Shown here one piece after another: positions 8,201 through 16,364 of a stretch of 64,000 nucleotides of DNA. A model generated the notes under the pieces. It ran no database searches. It was given only the letters and a program-made list of their open reading frames with translations, and was not told the DNA's origin. The DNA comes from Amycolatopsis sp. EV170708-02-1 (lineage in GTDB: Bacteria > Actinomycetota > Actinomycetes > Mycobacteriales > Pseudonocardiaceae). The stretch covers positions 372,001-436,000 of the forward strand of contig NZ_CP092497.1 in the NCBI RefSeq assembly GCF_022479115.1, written 5' to 3'. How positions within the stretch are numbered: position 1 is the first letter of the stretch; each line of letters starts with the position of its first letter. Position numbers and translations under genes: made by a program.

Positions 8201-8661
8201 CCCGCGCCCAGCGGGACACCGGGGGCGCGGACGGACAGCGTGCGAAGGAACGTGCGGAACGGGGTCAGCCCGGCGGAGTCCTCGAACACCGCGTCGAAGC
8301 CGGCCTCCAGCAGCCGGGCCGCGTTGCTGCCGCCCGTGACGTCGAGCTTCCCGCCGATGACGACCGGCGTGGTGACCAGCTCCGGCCGGGCGCGGAAGGC
8401 CTCCATCAGCCGGACGCCGTCCTGACGGCCGTGCCCGTTGAGGCTGCTGATCACCAGCAGATCCGGCCGCCGGGTGACGCATTCGCGCACGATGGTCGCG
8501 TCCGGGACGCAGGCGCCGAGGTTGGTGACCCGGCAGCCCAGTTCCTCCAGCAAGAGCTCCAGGTACACCAGGTTCCAGGTGTGCGCGTCGGACGAGAGTC
8601 CGGTGACGATCACGTCGAGGCCGGCGTCCGGGAGCGTGGGCTGGACGGCTTCGATGGTCAT
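8197..8661 (-). CDS. Glutamate mutase small (sigma) subunit-like, B12-binding
   Basis: A 154-residue Rossmann-type cobalamin-binding protein. The base-off/His-on motif is seen at residues 25-30 as DAHTWN: D25 and the cobalt-ligating H27 are kept, but the usual glycine of DxHxxG is N30. The downstream SSL (72-74) and GG (103-104) motifs are present (VISSLNGHG, VVIGGKL). ATG 8661 overlaps the preceding ATP-grasp stop. It pairs with the large subunit at 6890-8200. The N30 change may alter cofactor binding, but the rest of the domain looks intact. Confidence 0.85.
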   Translation of the reverse strand: MTIEAVQPTLPDAGLDVIVTGLSSDAHTWNLVYLELLLEELGCRVTNLGACVPDATIVRECVTRRPDLLVISSLNGHGRQDGVRLMEAFRARPELVTTPVVIGGKLDVTGGSNAARLLEAGFDAVFEDSAGLTPFRTFLRTLSVRAPGVPLGAG

Positions 8662-9938
8662 GGTGCGGCGTTCTCCCTCTCTCCTCGGTCCGGCCGCACG
8701 TCGATCTCGATCAGCGCGACCGCCTCTTCGGCCAGGCGCGACGCCTCCGCCGGGCTGTCCGCGGTCACCATCAGATCGCCGACGCGGTCCCACGAACTGC
8801 GCAGCCCGTCGAACCGGTCACCCGCCGAGACACTGACGTCGCACATGAACACGCCTTCGGCCTGCGACGCCTTCTCCACCCCGCGCACGTCCTCGATACG
8901 GCCGGGCTCGATCGACAGGAAGCGGACCGCGGCACCGCGTTCGGCCTTGCGCGGCAACACGTCCACGACCGGCTCGTCCTTCATCACCGAGAAGTAGGCG
9001 CGGTTCAGCTCCACCGGATAGGCGCGCTGGATCAGCTCGATGATGCCGTCGCCCGCGAACCGGCCGGCGCATTCGACCAGGTACGGCACGCCGTCCGAGA
9101 CGATCCACTCGCAGTGGACGATCCCGGTGCGGAACCCGGCCGCGTCGGTGAGCCGCCTCGTCTCCTCGGTCAGCGTCGCGGTCAGCTCGTCCGGGATGTC
9201 GGCGGGGACGATATGCGCGAGTTCGATCGGACGCGGCCCGGGGAACAGCCGTTTACCGGTGACGTTGGCGAACAGCGGCTCGCCGTCCCGCAGCAGCATC
9301 TCGACGCTGAACTCGTCGCCCTCGACGAAGCTTTCGGCGAGCATCTTCAGGTCCATCGCGCGGTCCGGGACGAAGATCCCCTCGTCCTGCACGACACAGT
9401 TCGTCCACGCCTGCTCGGCCTCGGCCGGGTCGGTGAGCACCTGCGTCCCCACCGAAGCCTGCCGGTTCGACGGCTTCAGCACGATCTTCCCCGGATGCCG
9501 CGCCATGAACTCCCGGACCTGCTCCGGGCTCTCGACGCGCGCCGACGCCGGGTTCGCGATCCCCGCCGCCCGGCTGACCAGGCGCAGCACCGCCTTGTCC
9601 CGCAGGATCTGCGCCGCGCCGAACCCCGCTCCCGGCAGGCCGTAGCGTTCCGCGAGCCGGGCCGCGAACGGCGTCGCGTACTCGGTCAGCGGGACGACGG
9701 CGGCCGGGTCGAGGTCGTGGTGGACGTGGTAGAACTCGTCCGCCTTGCCGGGCAGGTGGAACTCCCACTCGATGAGCTCGCGCACCAGCGCCGAACCGGC
9801 CACCGTCTTCCGTGCTTCGCGTTTGCGGACGACGTCGGGTTCTTCGACGAAGATGACCGAGCCGTCCGGCTGGAAGTCCTTGATGGACGAACCCAATGCC
9901 GCGGCCACGAACCCGACCAGCACCACCGGGCGTGTCAT
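8658..9938 (-). CDS. ATP-grasp carboxylate-amine ligase (second of two)
   Basis: A 426-residue protein with an ATP-grasp fold: an N-terminal Rossmann-like part (PVVLVGFVAAALGS), then KIVLKPSNRQASVG (ATP loop), FVEGDEFSVEMLL, and the metal-binding VPYLVECAGRFAGDGIIEL. Such stand-alone enzymes join an amino acid carboxylate, through an acyl phosphate, to an amine, usually another amino acid. The gene lies between the SBP-like protein and the glutamate mutase, coupled to both by ATGA overlaps. It is a candidate for the amide or hydrazide bond in the product. The actual substrates cannot be read from the sequence. Confidence 0.8.
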   Translation of the reverse strand: MTRPVVLVGFVAAALGSSIKDFQPDGSVIFVEEPDVVRKREARKTVAGSALVRELIEWEFHLPGKADEFYHVHHDLDPAAVVPLTEYATPFAARLAERYGLPGAGFGAAQILRDKAVLRLVSRAAGIANPASARVESPEQVREFMARHPGKIVLKPSNRQASVGTQVLTDPAEAEQAWTNCVVQDEGIFVPDRAMDLKMLAESFVEGDEFSVEMLLRDGEPLFANVTGKRLFPGPRPIELAHIVPADIPDELTATLTEETRRLTDAAGFRTGIVHCEWIVSDGVPYLVECAGRFAGDGIIELIQRAYPVELNRAYFSVMKDEPVVDVLPRKAERGAAVRFLSIEPGRIEDVRGVEKASQAEGVFMCDVSVSAGDRFDGLRSSWDRVGDLMVTADSPAEASRLAEEAVALIEIDVRPDRGERENAAP

Positions 9939-11686
9939 GACCCCTCCTCGACGTAGTACCAGTTCTCAGGGTTGATCAAGCCGTACGGGTTGATCGGCGA
10001 GAAGCCGCGCAGGTTCCCCGCGACCTCGAACAACCGCCGCGGGAACGTCGGCATGAAGATCACCGGTGCCTGCTCGGCGATGTACTCCTGGTACTCGTAG
10101 AGCGCTTCGAGCGAGTCGGTGGTGACCGTCTTCGCGATCAGCTCGTCCGCCTTGGCGTCGCGCCAGTTGCTGAAGTTGCAGGCGGCGCCGCTCTGGAAGA
10201 GGTTCTCCCCGGTCGGGTAGTTGTAGACCCAGCCGCCGCCCCAGCAGGACAGCTGCCACATCCGCTTCTCGCCCGGACCGTCCTCCGCCACCAGGACCGA
10301 ACCCATCACCTCTTCGAGGCGGATCTCGATCCCGGCCTTGGCCGCGTCGTCCCGGAACTGCGCCATGAGCCGCGCCAGCGACGGCCGCCCTTCCCAGTAA
10401 CGCAAGGAGAAGCTCAGTTCGGTGCCGGCGGGGATGCCTTCACCCGCTTCACCGGGGCCGGTTCCGGGCCGCACGCATACCGCGGGCGAGGTGGTGACGT
10501 CCCAGCCGTTGTCGGCGAGCAGCTGCCGCGCCTTCTCCAGGTCGAACGGCCAGAACCCGCCGCGCTCGGTGATCTTCGGCGAGACCAGGTCGCTCTTGGG
10601 CAGCACCGGGATCGACCCCGTCTGGCTCCAGCCGTAACCCTGGTAGACCTCGCGAGCCCCGTACTCCTGGTCGAAGCAGCTCTGGAGGGCCTGTCGGACG
10701 TACGGCTGCCGGATCATGTTCCCCGCGACGGTCGGGTTGCTGAAGTTGACCGCCATGAAGTTGATGTTGAACAGGATCTGCGGTTCCAGCTGGAAGCCGT
10801 CGCCCAGCGGGTTCGGACCGCCCTTCGTCGGGTCTCCGTCCGGCTGGACGCCCATCCCCGGTGGCAGGAAACCGACCTGGACGTCACCGGACTGCAACAG
10901 CTCGTACTGCTGCTCGTCCGACGTCGTCGAGACCTGGCGAAGCTCGTCGAGATGCGGCGGGTTGGGCCCGCTGTAGTGCTCGTTGGGGACGAAGGTGACG
11001 ACACCTTCCTCGGTGTAGCTCTTGAGCCGCCACGGCCCGTTCACGACACTCCACACCGGACTGTCGGCCCACCGTGTGCGGTGCGAGTTGTCCTCTTCGA
11101 CGACGTCGCCGTTTTCCGCCATCAAGAACTCGTAGACCGCTTCGGCCTGCTCGATGTCGTGCGTCGCGTCGGCCGGGCCGTCCGCGGTGCGGTCCCACGC
11201 CTTCGGCATCGGTGTGATCATGGTGAGCTGGTTCAGCAGCACCCAGTTCTTCGAATACGCCTTGTCGAAGGTGAAGCTCACCTTGTCATCGGCGACCTTT
11301 TCGAACGACACCAGGTTGTCCGGGAAGTAGCCCTCGGAGTACGCCCCGAATCTCGGCCCCTTCACCTTCAGCATGTTCATCCAGAAGATGACGTTGTCCG
11401 CGCAGAGCGTCTCGCCGTTGGACCATTTCCACGGTTTGATCCGGACCACGCAGGTGCGGCCGGTCTCGTCCCACACCGGCTCCTCGCCGACGCTGAGGTC
11501 CCAGTCGATCTCCGGCGCGCCGTCCCGGCCCAGCCAGTAGAGCGGCCGGTACATCAGCATCTGGAACTCGTAGAGGCTCCGCACGCCGAAGCGTTCGCCC
11601 GGGGTGAAGGGGAAGATCACCGCGGGCGGGAACCCGGGCAGGCAGGCCCAGGTGGCGACGCCACCCTTGATCGGCTTGTCCGTCAT
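9935..11686 (-). CDS. Family 5 (OppA-like) substrate-binding-fold protein lacking a signal peptide
   Basis: A 583-residue SBP_bac_5 protein. It contains PLYWLGRDGAPEIDWDLS, VRIKPWKWSNGETLCADNV (the family signature region), FDKAYSKNWVLLNQ and a C-terminal QEYIAEQAPVIFMPTF. It begins MTDKPIKGGVATWACLPG: no hydrophobic leader, no lipobox and no Tat motif, and it is translationally coupled to a cytosolic ligase. No permease or ATPase gene accompanies it. It is therefore probably cytosolic and may serve as an enzyme or carrier for pathway intermediates instead of an uptake receptor. Its start lies 31 bases after the MFS stop. Confidence 0.8.
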   Translation of the reverse strand: MTDKPIKGGVATWACLPGFPPAVIFPFTPGERFGVRSLYEFQMLMYRPLYWLGRDGAPEIDWDLSVGEEPVWDETGRTCVVRIKPWKWSNGETLCADNVIFWMNMLKVKGPRFGAYSEGYFPDNLVSFEKVADDKVSFTFDKAYSKNWVLLNQLTMITPMPKAWDRTADGPADATHDIEQAEAVYEFLMAENGDVVEEDNSHRTRWADSPVWSVVNGPWRLKSYTEEGVVTFVPNEHYSGPNPPHLDELRQVSTTSDEQQYELLQSGDVQVGFLPPGMGVQPDGDPTKGGPNPLGDGFQLEPQILFNINFMAVNFSNPTVAGNMIRQPYVRQALQSCFDQEYGAREVYQGYGWSQTGSIPVLPKSDLVSPKITERGGFWPFDLEKARQLLADNGWDVTTSPAVCVRPGTGPGEAGEGIPAGTELSFSLRYWEGRPSLARLMAQFRDDAAKAGIEIRLEEVMGSVLVAEDGPGEKRMWQLSCWGGGWVYNYPTGENLFQSGAACNFSNWRDAKADELIAKTVTTDSLEALYEYQEYIAEQAPVIFMPTFPRRLFEVAGNLRGFSPINPYGLINPENWYYVEEGS

Positions 11687-11717
11687 GACTTTCGCTTCCT
11701 CCGCATGTCGGCCGCGC

Positions 11718-12974
11718 TCAGGCGGCGGTCGCCTCGAGAACCTCGGCCGGCCGCTTCTCCTGCGCCGACAGCGGTTTCGCCAAGCTGAAGTAGGTACCGA
11801 TCACGATCGCGCCCTGCAGGATCGCCAAGCCCCAGAAGGCGTAGGGCACGGTGGTCGCGTCCGCCAGCGAGGACAACGCGACCGTCGCGCCGACGCCGAG
11901 CCCGAGACCGAGGGCCTGCGTGCCGCCGAAGATCCGGCCGACCCGCTCCTCCGGGCTGGCCCGCATCAGCAGCGTGCGGGCCGCGATCCGGCCCTGCGCG
12001 AAGCAGAACCCGGCGAACGGGATCGCCGCCATCAGCGCGATGTAGTGCAGCGGCTGGATCGCGAGGCAGATCAGATTGCCGAGCGTGCCGAACACGGCCA
12101 GATGGATCCCCTTGAACCGCTTGCTGACCTTGCCGTACGCCGCGGCGCCGACGATGAACCCGACCCCGGCCAGCGCGTCGACCACGCCGATCATCCACGC
12201 GCCCTGATTGAACGTCTGCAGGATCAGCGTCGTCAGGATGACGTTGGCGACCATCAGGCCGATGTTGCCGTTGGCGTACAACAGCGCGAGCCGCTTGATG
12301 GGCTGGCGCACGGGGGCTTCGACCGGCGCCGACGGGTCGGTGGCCGTGGTCTCCTCGATCACCGGGGCCTTGGCGGGTTTGCGGCCGATCGCGTAGACCA
12401 GCACGGCCGAGAGGACGAAGCTCAGCGAGTTGAACACGAACAACGGCGTGGCGCCGAACCAGATCACCAGGAAGCCGGCCAGCGAAGACGCCAGCAGCAT
12501 GCCGGCGTTGCTCGCCATCTCGAAATGCGAGTTGAACTTCCCGAGCCGCTCGTCGCGGATCCGTTCCTTGATGAGCCCGTTGCTCGCGGGCATGAACAAC
12601 GCCGCGGTGCAGGCGAGCATGAAGTTCGCTATGTAGGAACCGAGGTTCGCCGGGCCGCCGATCCACAGCCACACCGGCAGCGCGAACGCGGTCATCGCGC
12701 TCACGAGGTCCGCCGCCACGCACAGCATCCGGCGGTCGACCTTGTCGACCAGCTTGCCGAACAGGACCGCGAGCGCGACCTGCGGGATGGACACCGCGAT
12801 GAACAGCCAGCCGACCGCCAGGGTGGTCTGCTCGGCGTGGAAGACCAGGATCGCGGCGGCGGTGATCTGGAAGGCGTTGCCCGCGGTGGTGATGAATCCC
12901 GCCGGGACCAGCAGGCGTTCGGCGAGCCGGGAACTCCGGATCGCGTCGGTGGACAAGGTGCTGTCGAGTGACAT
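11718..12974 (-). CDS. MFS exporter of the biosynthetic operon
   Basis: A 418-residue major facilitator protein with about twelve hydrophobic segments in two halves, joined by a hydrophilic loop near residues 205-235 (KAPVIEETTATDPSAPVEAP). It has the MFS_3/enterobactin-exporter-like look, with FGKLVDKVDRRML between TM2 and TM3 (motif A) and RASPEERVGRIFGG in the second half. It is the only membrane transporter in the operon and the natural candidate for export of, and self-resistance to, the product. It starts 6 bases after the MetRS-like stop. Confidence 0.85.
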   Translation of the reverse strand: MSLDSTLSTDAIRSSRLAERLLVPAGFITTAGNAFQITAAAILVFHAEQTTLAVGWLFIAVSIPQVALAVLFGKLVDKVDRRMLCVAADLVSAMTAFALPVWLWIGGPANLGSYIANFMLACTAALFMPASNGLIKERIRDERLGKFNSHFEMASNAGMLLASSLAGFLVIWFGATPLFVFNSLSFVLSAVLVYAIGRKPAKAPVIEETTATDPSAPVEAPVRQPIKRLALLYANGNIGLMVANVILTTLILQTFNQGAWMIGVVDALAGVGFIVGAAAYGKVSKRFKGIHLAVFGTLGNLICLAIQPLHYIALMAAIPFAGFCFAQGRIAARTLLMRASPEERVGRIFGGTQALGLGLGVGATVALSSLADATTVPYAFWGLAILQGAIVIGTYFSLAKPLSAQEKRPAEVLEATAA

Positions 12975-12980
12975 GGTGGG

Positions 12981-14606
12981 TCAGACCTCGCTCGTCAGGG
13001 GGAATTCCAGTGAGGGCACAGGGAAGGCCGTGGTGTGCGTGACGTCGAACGCGGCCGGGGTGATCCGGAGGGCGAACCCGCCCGCCGCGGCGGCGCGTGC
13101 GGCGAGGTCGATCAGGATCGGCGAGGCACAGCCGATCAACGCCCGCAGTTCGAGGAAGAGGTCGCCGAGCCGCGCGCGGAGCATCTCCTGGTCGAGGTTG
13201 CCCTTCAGGGTGCGTTCCGTCGCCGCCCGCAGGCGTTCGACGTGCTGCACGATCAGATCGGCGGCCCGGCTCAGGCTGAAGTCCTCCAGCTCGTAGTTCA
13301 GGGCGAACCGGGACACCATCGCCGCGGCCCGCTCCGTGGCCTCGGTCGACACCGGGAGCGAGCCGTTCTCGCCGCCGACCTCGGCGGTGAGCTTGGCCAG
13401 TGTCTCGGCGAGCTCGTTCCACGGCGTGACGAGCCGCTCCCCCGCGACCTTCTCCAGCGCGGCGCGGGAGAAGTTGGTCCGCGCGAACTCGGGGGCGGTG
13501 AGGTTGAGGTGGAACCGCGCGATGTCGCGGGGCACCTCGGCCGCCAGCTCACGGGCCCAGACCACGTGGCCCTTGCTGGTGGAGAACTTCTCGTTCTCCA
13601 GTTCGTAGAACTCGTTGACCAGCAAGGTGTCCGGCAGGACGTAGCGGCCTTCGAGGGCCATCAGCTCCGCGACGTGGACGACGCCCCAGGTGAAGAGGGG
13701 GTCGAAACCCATGAACACCACGACCCGTGCGTCGTTCTCCGCGAGCCAGGCGTCGTCGTCGGCGGCTTTCGGCTTCCCGTTGCGCCGCAACGCGTACTCG
13801 GTGCAGTACATCGAGGCGGGCATCCCCTCGACCCACGCGTTGAGCCGTTGCCCCGGCGTCTGGAGGAACGGAGCCGGCAGCCCCCACTTCACCGGGTACG
13901 TGATCGCGAAGTCGGGCAACGGCCCGGCGAGCAGTTCCCGCATCAGCCCGAGCACGTGCGGCCGCCACGCCGGCCCGCGTTCTTCGTAGTAGGCCAGGAG
14001 CTGCTCGCGGTACTCCGAAACCGGGAAGACCATGATCTCGGTCTCCCGGTAGGTCACCTCGTCGGCCGGGTCGAGCACCGAGTACGGCTCGATGAGCGCG
14101 TCGAAGTCGATCGGATGCCCGCAGCCCTCGCAGAATCCGCCGCGGCTGTCGGCGAGGCAGGTCGGGCAGCCACCGCCGACGAAACCCTCGACCAGGAACT
14201 CGCCCTTGCACTCGTTGTAGGGCAGCCGCACCTTGCGCAGGCGCAGCTTTCCCTTGTCGTACAAGCGCTTCACGTAGTCGTAGACGAGCGCCTTGTAGCC
14301 GTCGTCGGTCGGCGAGAAGCCGTCGACCTCGACCCCCATCGCCTCGAACGTGCGCTGGATGTTCTCCGTCGACTGCTCCACCAGTTCGGGCGGCGTCAGC
14401 CCGACCCTGGCCGCGCTGGTGACGAGGTAGGTCTGGCTGTCGTCGGTGCAGGAGGCGAACACGGCCTCGCGGCCCGCCGCGCGCAGGTACCGGCGGTGCA
14501 CGTCGGCACCGAGGTACGGGCCCGCGATATGCCCGATGTGCAGATCCCCGTTGGACGTCGGCGGGCCGCCGATGATCACCACCGGTCGCTTGTCGGCCAT
14601 CCTCAT
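12981..14606 (-). CDS. MetRS-like amino-acid-activating domain of a hydrazine (N-N) synthetase
   Basis: A 541-residue class I methionyl-tRNA-synthetase homologue with HIGH at 23-26, a zinc knuckle C147/C150/C159/C162, WGLPAPF near 241 and KFSTSKG (KMSKS equivalent) at 340-346. In the s56-p1, triacsin and pyrazomycin/formycin pathways a cupin-MetRS fusion joins an N-hydroxylated lysine to a second amino acid to form an N-N bond. Here the cupin is the immediately upstream gene (ATGA overlap), followed upstream by the N-monooxygenase, so this looks like a split version of that enzyme. It presumably activates the partner amino acid as adenylate or ester. A housekeeping or resistance MetRS is less likely given this operon. 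Confidence 0.85.
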   Translation of the reverse strand: MRMADKRPVVIIGGPPTSNGDLHIGHIAGPYLGADVHRRYLRAAGREAVFASCTDDSQTYLVTSAARVGLTPPELVEQSTENIQRTFEAMGVEVDGFSPTDDGYKALVYDYVKRLYDKGKLRLRKVRLPYNECKGEFLVEGFVGGGCPTCLADSRGGFCEGCGHPIDFDALIEPYSVLDPADEVTYRETEIMVFPVSEYREQLLAYYEERGPAWRPHVLGLMRELLAGPLPDFAITYPVKWGLPAPFLQTPGQRLNAWVEGMPASMYCTEYALRRNGKPKAADDDAWLAENDARVVVFMGFDPLFTWGVVHVAELMALEGRYVLPDTLLVNEFYELENEKFSTSKGHVVWARELAAEVPRDIARFHLNLTAPEFARTNFSRAALEKVAGERLVTPWNELAETLAKLTAEVGGENGSLPVSTEATERAAAMVSRFALNYELEDFSLSRAADLIVQHVERLRAATERTLKGNLDQEMLRARLGDLFLELRALIGCASPILIDLAARAAAAGGFALRITPAAFDVTHTTAFPVPSLEFPLTSEV

Positions 14607-14968
14607 GCCTCCGCTTCATGGCGAGCGGCGAACTTCACCGTCATGTCGGAGTCCCACCAGATCGCGTACATCTCGAAGTCCTCGGCACCGTCGTTGAGGA
14701 TGCGGTGCTCGGTGCCGGGTTTGTGGAACTCGATGTCGCCGGGCCGGAACGCGCGGCGCTCTCCACCGGACTCGACGACCGCCTCGCCGCTGACGGCGAT
14801 GAAGATCTCGTACTCGTGGTGGGAATGCGCACCCGTCGCGCCGTGCGCGGGCACCGTGACCCACGCGCCTTCGAACGGCGCGTTCAGCGCCGCCCACGGC
14901 AGGAGCCGCTGGCCGTAGGCACCGTTCTCGAAGACCATCTTTTCCCGCTCGAGCGGCCGGATCTCCAT
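14603..14968 (-). CDS. Cupin subunit of the split hydrazine synthetase
   Basis: A 121-residue single-domain cupin. Motif 1 is seen as GAHSHHEYEIFIAVSG (H48, H50/H51, E54) and motif 2 as PGDIEFHKPGTEH (H82, H88), giving a normal His/Glu metal site. In fused hydrazine synthetases the cupin domain carries out the intramolecular rearrangement that makes the N-N bond after the MetRS domain forms the ester between N-hydroxy-lysine and the partner amino acid. Its stop overlaps the MetRS start (ATGA at 14603-14606), which favours equimolar translation. It lies 23 bases after the N-monooxygenase gene. Confidence 0.85.
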   Translation of the reverse strand: MEIRPLEREKMVFENGAYGQRLLPWAALNAPFEGAWVTVPAHGATGAHSHHEYEIFIAVSGEAVVESGGERRAFRPGDIEFHKPGTEHRILNDGAEDFEMYAIWWDSDMTVKFAARHEAEA

Positions 14969-14991
14969 GACTTTCTCTTCCTTCTCGTTGG

Positions 14992-16305
14992 TCAGCGGGT
15001 GGCGACGATGGGGGCGGTTTCCGAAGTCGGCTGCGGTGGCACCGAAGGGGTCTCGCCGCGGTGGGCGAGGATGTCCTGCAGGATGTCGTTGGCACGCGGG
15101 GCGAGGACGCTCAGCAGCGAGTCCGCGATCCCGTGCGTCGCCTCGTTGACGCCCTGGAGGTAGACGGCCGCGGTGGCGGGCTGCTCGATCTCCAGCCGGT
15201 AGTCGCGGGTCACCTTGATCTCCGACAGCCCGATCGACTTCGCGATCTCCTGGACCATTCTCGGCATCTCCGGGGAGAAACCGGTGCCGAGCAGCACGAG
15301 ATCGGTGCGCAGTTCCTGGACCTCGCCGGTGCGCCGATCCGTCAGTTCCAGCACGATCTCGTCGCCCTCGTCGCGGGCGTCGGTGATGTCGTTCATCGTG
15401 ATCATCGACAGCCGCGAACGGCCGGAGAGGCGGTCGAGGTAGATCGAGCGGTAGAGCGCGTCCATCGTGCCCGGGGCGAGCCCGGAGTAGTTCGTGTGGT
15501 GCATCTCCTTGAGCATCTGCTCGCGCGCTTCGGGCCGCGCTTCGAAGAACTTGTCCACATGGGACGGGAAGAACAGCTCGTTGTTGAACTTGCTGCTCTC
15601 GTAGTAGTTCAGGCCGATCGACCGCATCACCATGGTCGGCTTGCATTCGGGCAGGTCGTTCTGCACCGCGCTGAACAGTTCCGCCGCGCTCTGCCCGGCG
15701 CCGATCACCGCGACGCGGTACGGGAGATCCTTGCGCAGCTTGGCGATCCTCGGCAGGTACTGCGTGCTGTGGATGACGCGGTCCTGGTTCACCGTGCGGA
15801 GCCGGTCCGGGATCCGCGCGTCGCGGCCCGCGCCGACGACCAGGTACCGGCTGCGGATGGTCTCGCCGTCGGCGACGTGGGTGTCCCAGCCGGTGAGCGT
15901 GCCGTCCGTCCACACGGGAGTGATTTCGAGGCATTCGCGGCCGCGCTGCAGGTCCACCAGCGACAGCGAGTCGGCCGTCCACTTGAGATAGTCGGCGAGC
16001 TCCACCCGGTACGGGACGAAGCTGCCCATGTTCACGAACTCGTTGAGCCGGTTCGTGGCGTGCAGGTAGTTGAGGAACGAGAAGCGGCTGCGCGGGTTGC
16101 GCAGGGTCACCAGGTCCTTGAGGAACGAGACCTGCGAGAGGGCCTCGGGCAGGAGCATCCCCCGCTGCCAGGAGACCTCTTCGTCGCGTTCGAGCAGGAC
16201 CGATTCGCGGGCCAGGCCGGGCGCGAGCTCTTCCAGCGCCACGGCCAGTGCCAGGTTCGACGGTCCTGCTCCGACTGCGAGCAGCTCGACATCACGGTTC
16301 GCCAT
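14992..16305 (-). CDS. Lysine/ornithine-type N-hydroxylating monooxygenase
   Basis: A 437-residue flavoprotein of the siderophore N-monooxygenase family (IucD/SidA/PvdA type), which hydroxylates the side-chain amine of lysine or ornithine using FAD, NADPH and O2. The FAD motif is AVGAGPSNLALA (about residues 10-21), the NADPH motif VIGAGQSAAELF lies mid-protein, and LLGTGFSPEMP sits near the C-terminus. The ATG at 16305 has GGAG 7 bases upstream, and a longer reading frame upstream is not coding. With the cupin and MetRS genes downstream, the likely role is supplying N6-hydroxylysine (or N5-hydroxyornithine) for N-N bond formation, not a siderophore: no NRPS or NIS synthetase is present. Confidence 0.9.
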   Translation of the reverse strand: MANRDVELLAVGAGPSNLALAVALEELAPGLARESVLLERDEEVSWQRGMLLPEALSQVSFLKDLVTLRNPRSRFSFLNYLHATNRLNEFVNMGSFVPYRVELADYLKWTADSLSLVDLQRGRECLEITPVWTDGTLTGWDTHVADGETIRSRYLVVGAGRDARIPDRLRTVNQDRVIHSTQYLPRIAKLRKDLPYRVAVIGAGQSAAELFSAVQNDLPECKPTMVMRSIGLNYYESSKFNNELFFPSHVDKFFEARPEAREQMLKEMHHTNYSGLAPGTMDALYRSIYLDRLSGRSRLSMITMNDITDARDEGDEIVLELTDRRTGEVQELRTDLVLLGTGFSPEMPRMVQEIAKSIGLSEIKVTRDYRLEIEQPATAAVYLQGVNEATHGIADSLLSVLAPRANDILQDILAHRGETPSVPPQPTSETAPIVATR

Positions 16306-16364
16306 TTGTTCGCTCCGCCATCTTTGTGAGTGCTGGGAAGGTGTTCTGTGGTACCGGTGCGCGG

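Noticed and set aside
9935..11686. Uptake receptor of an oligopeptide ABC transporter
   Set aside because: No signal peptide or lipobox and no permease or ATPase genes nearby.
12981..14606. Housekeeping or antibiotic-resistance methionyl-tRNA synthetase
   Set aside because: It is locked in an operon between a cupin with overlapping codons and an MFS gene, next to an N-monooxygenase, the established context of hydrazine synthetases. A tree would settle it.
14992..16305. Hydroxamate siderophore cluster
   Set aside because: Although the N-monooxygenase is of siderophore type, there is no NRPS, IucA/IucC-type synthetase, acyltransferase or siderophore uptake gene.
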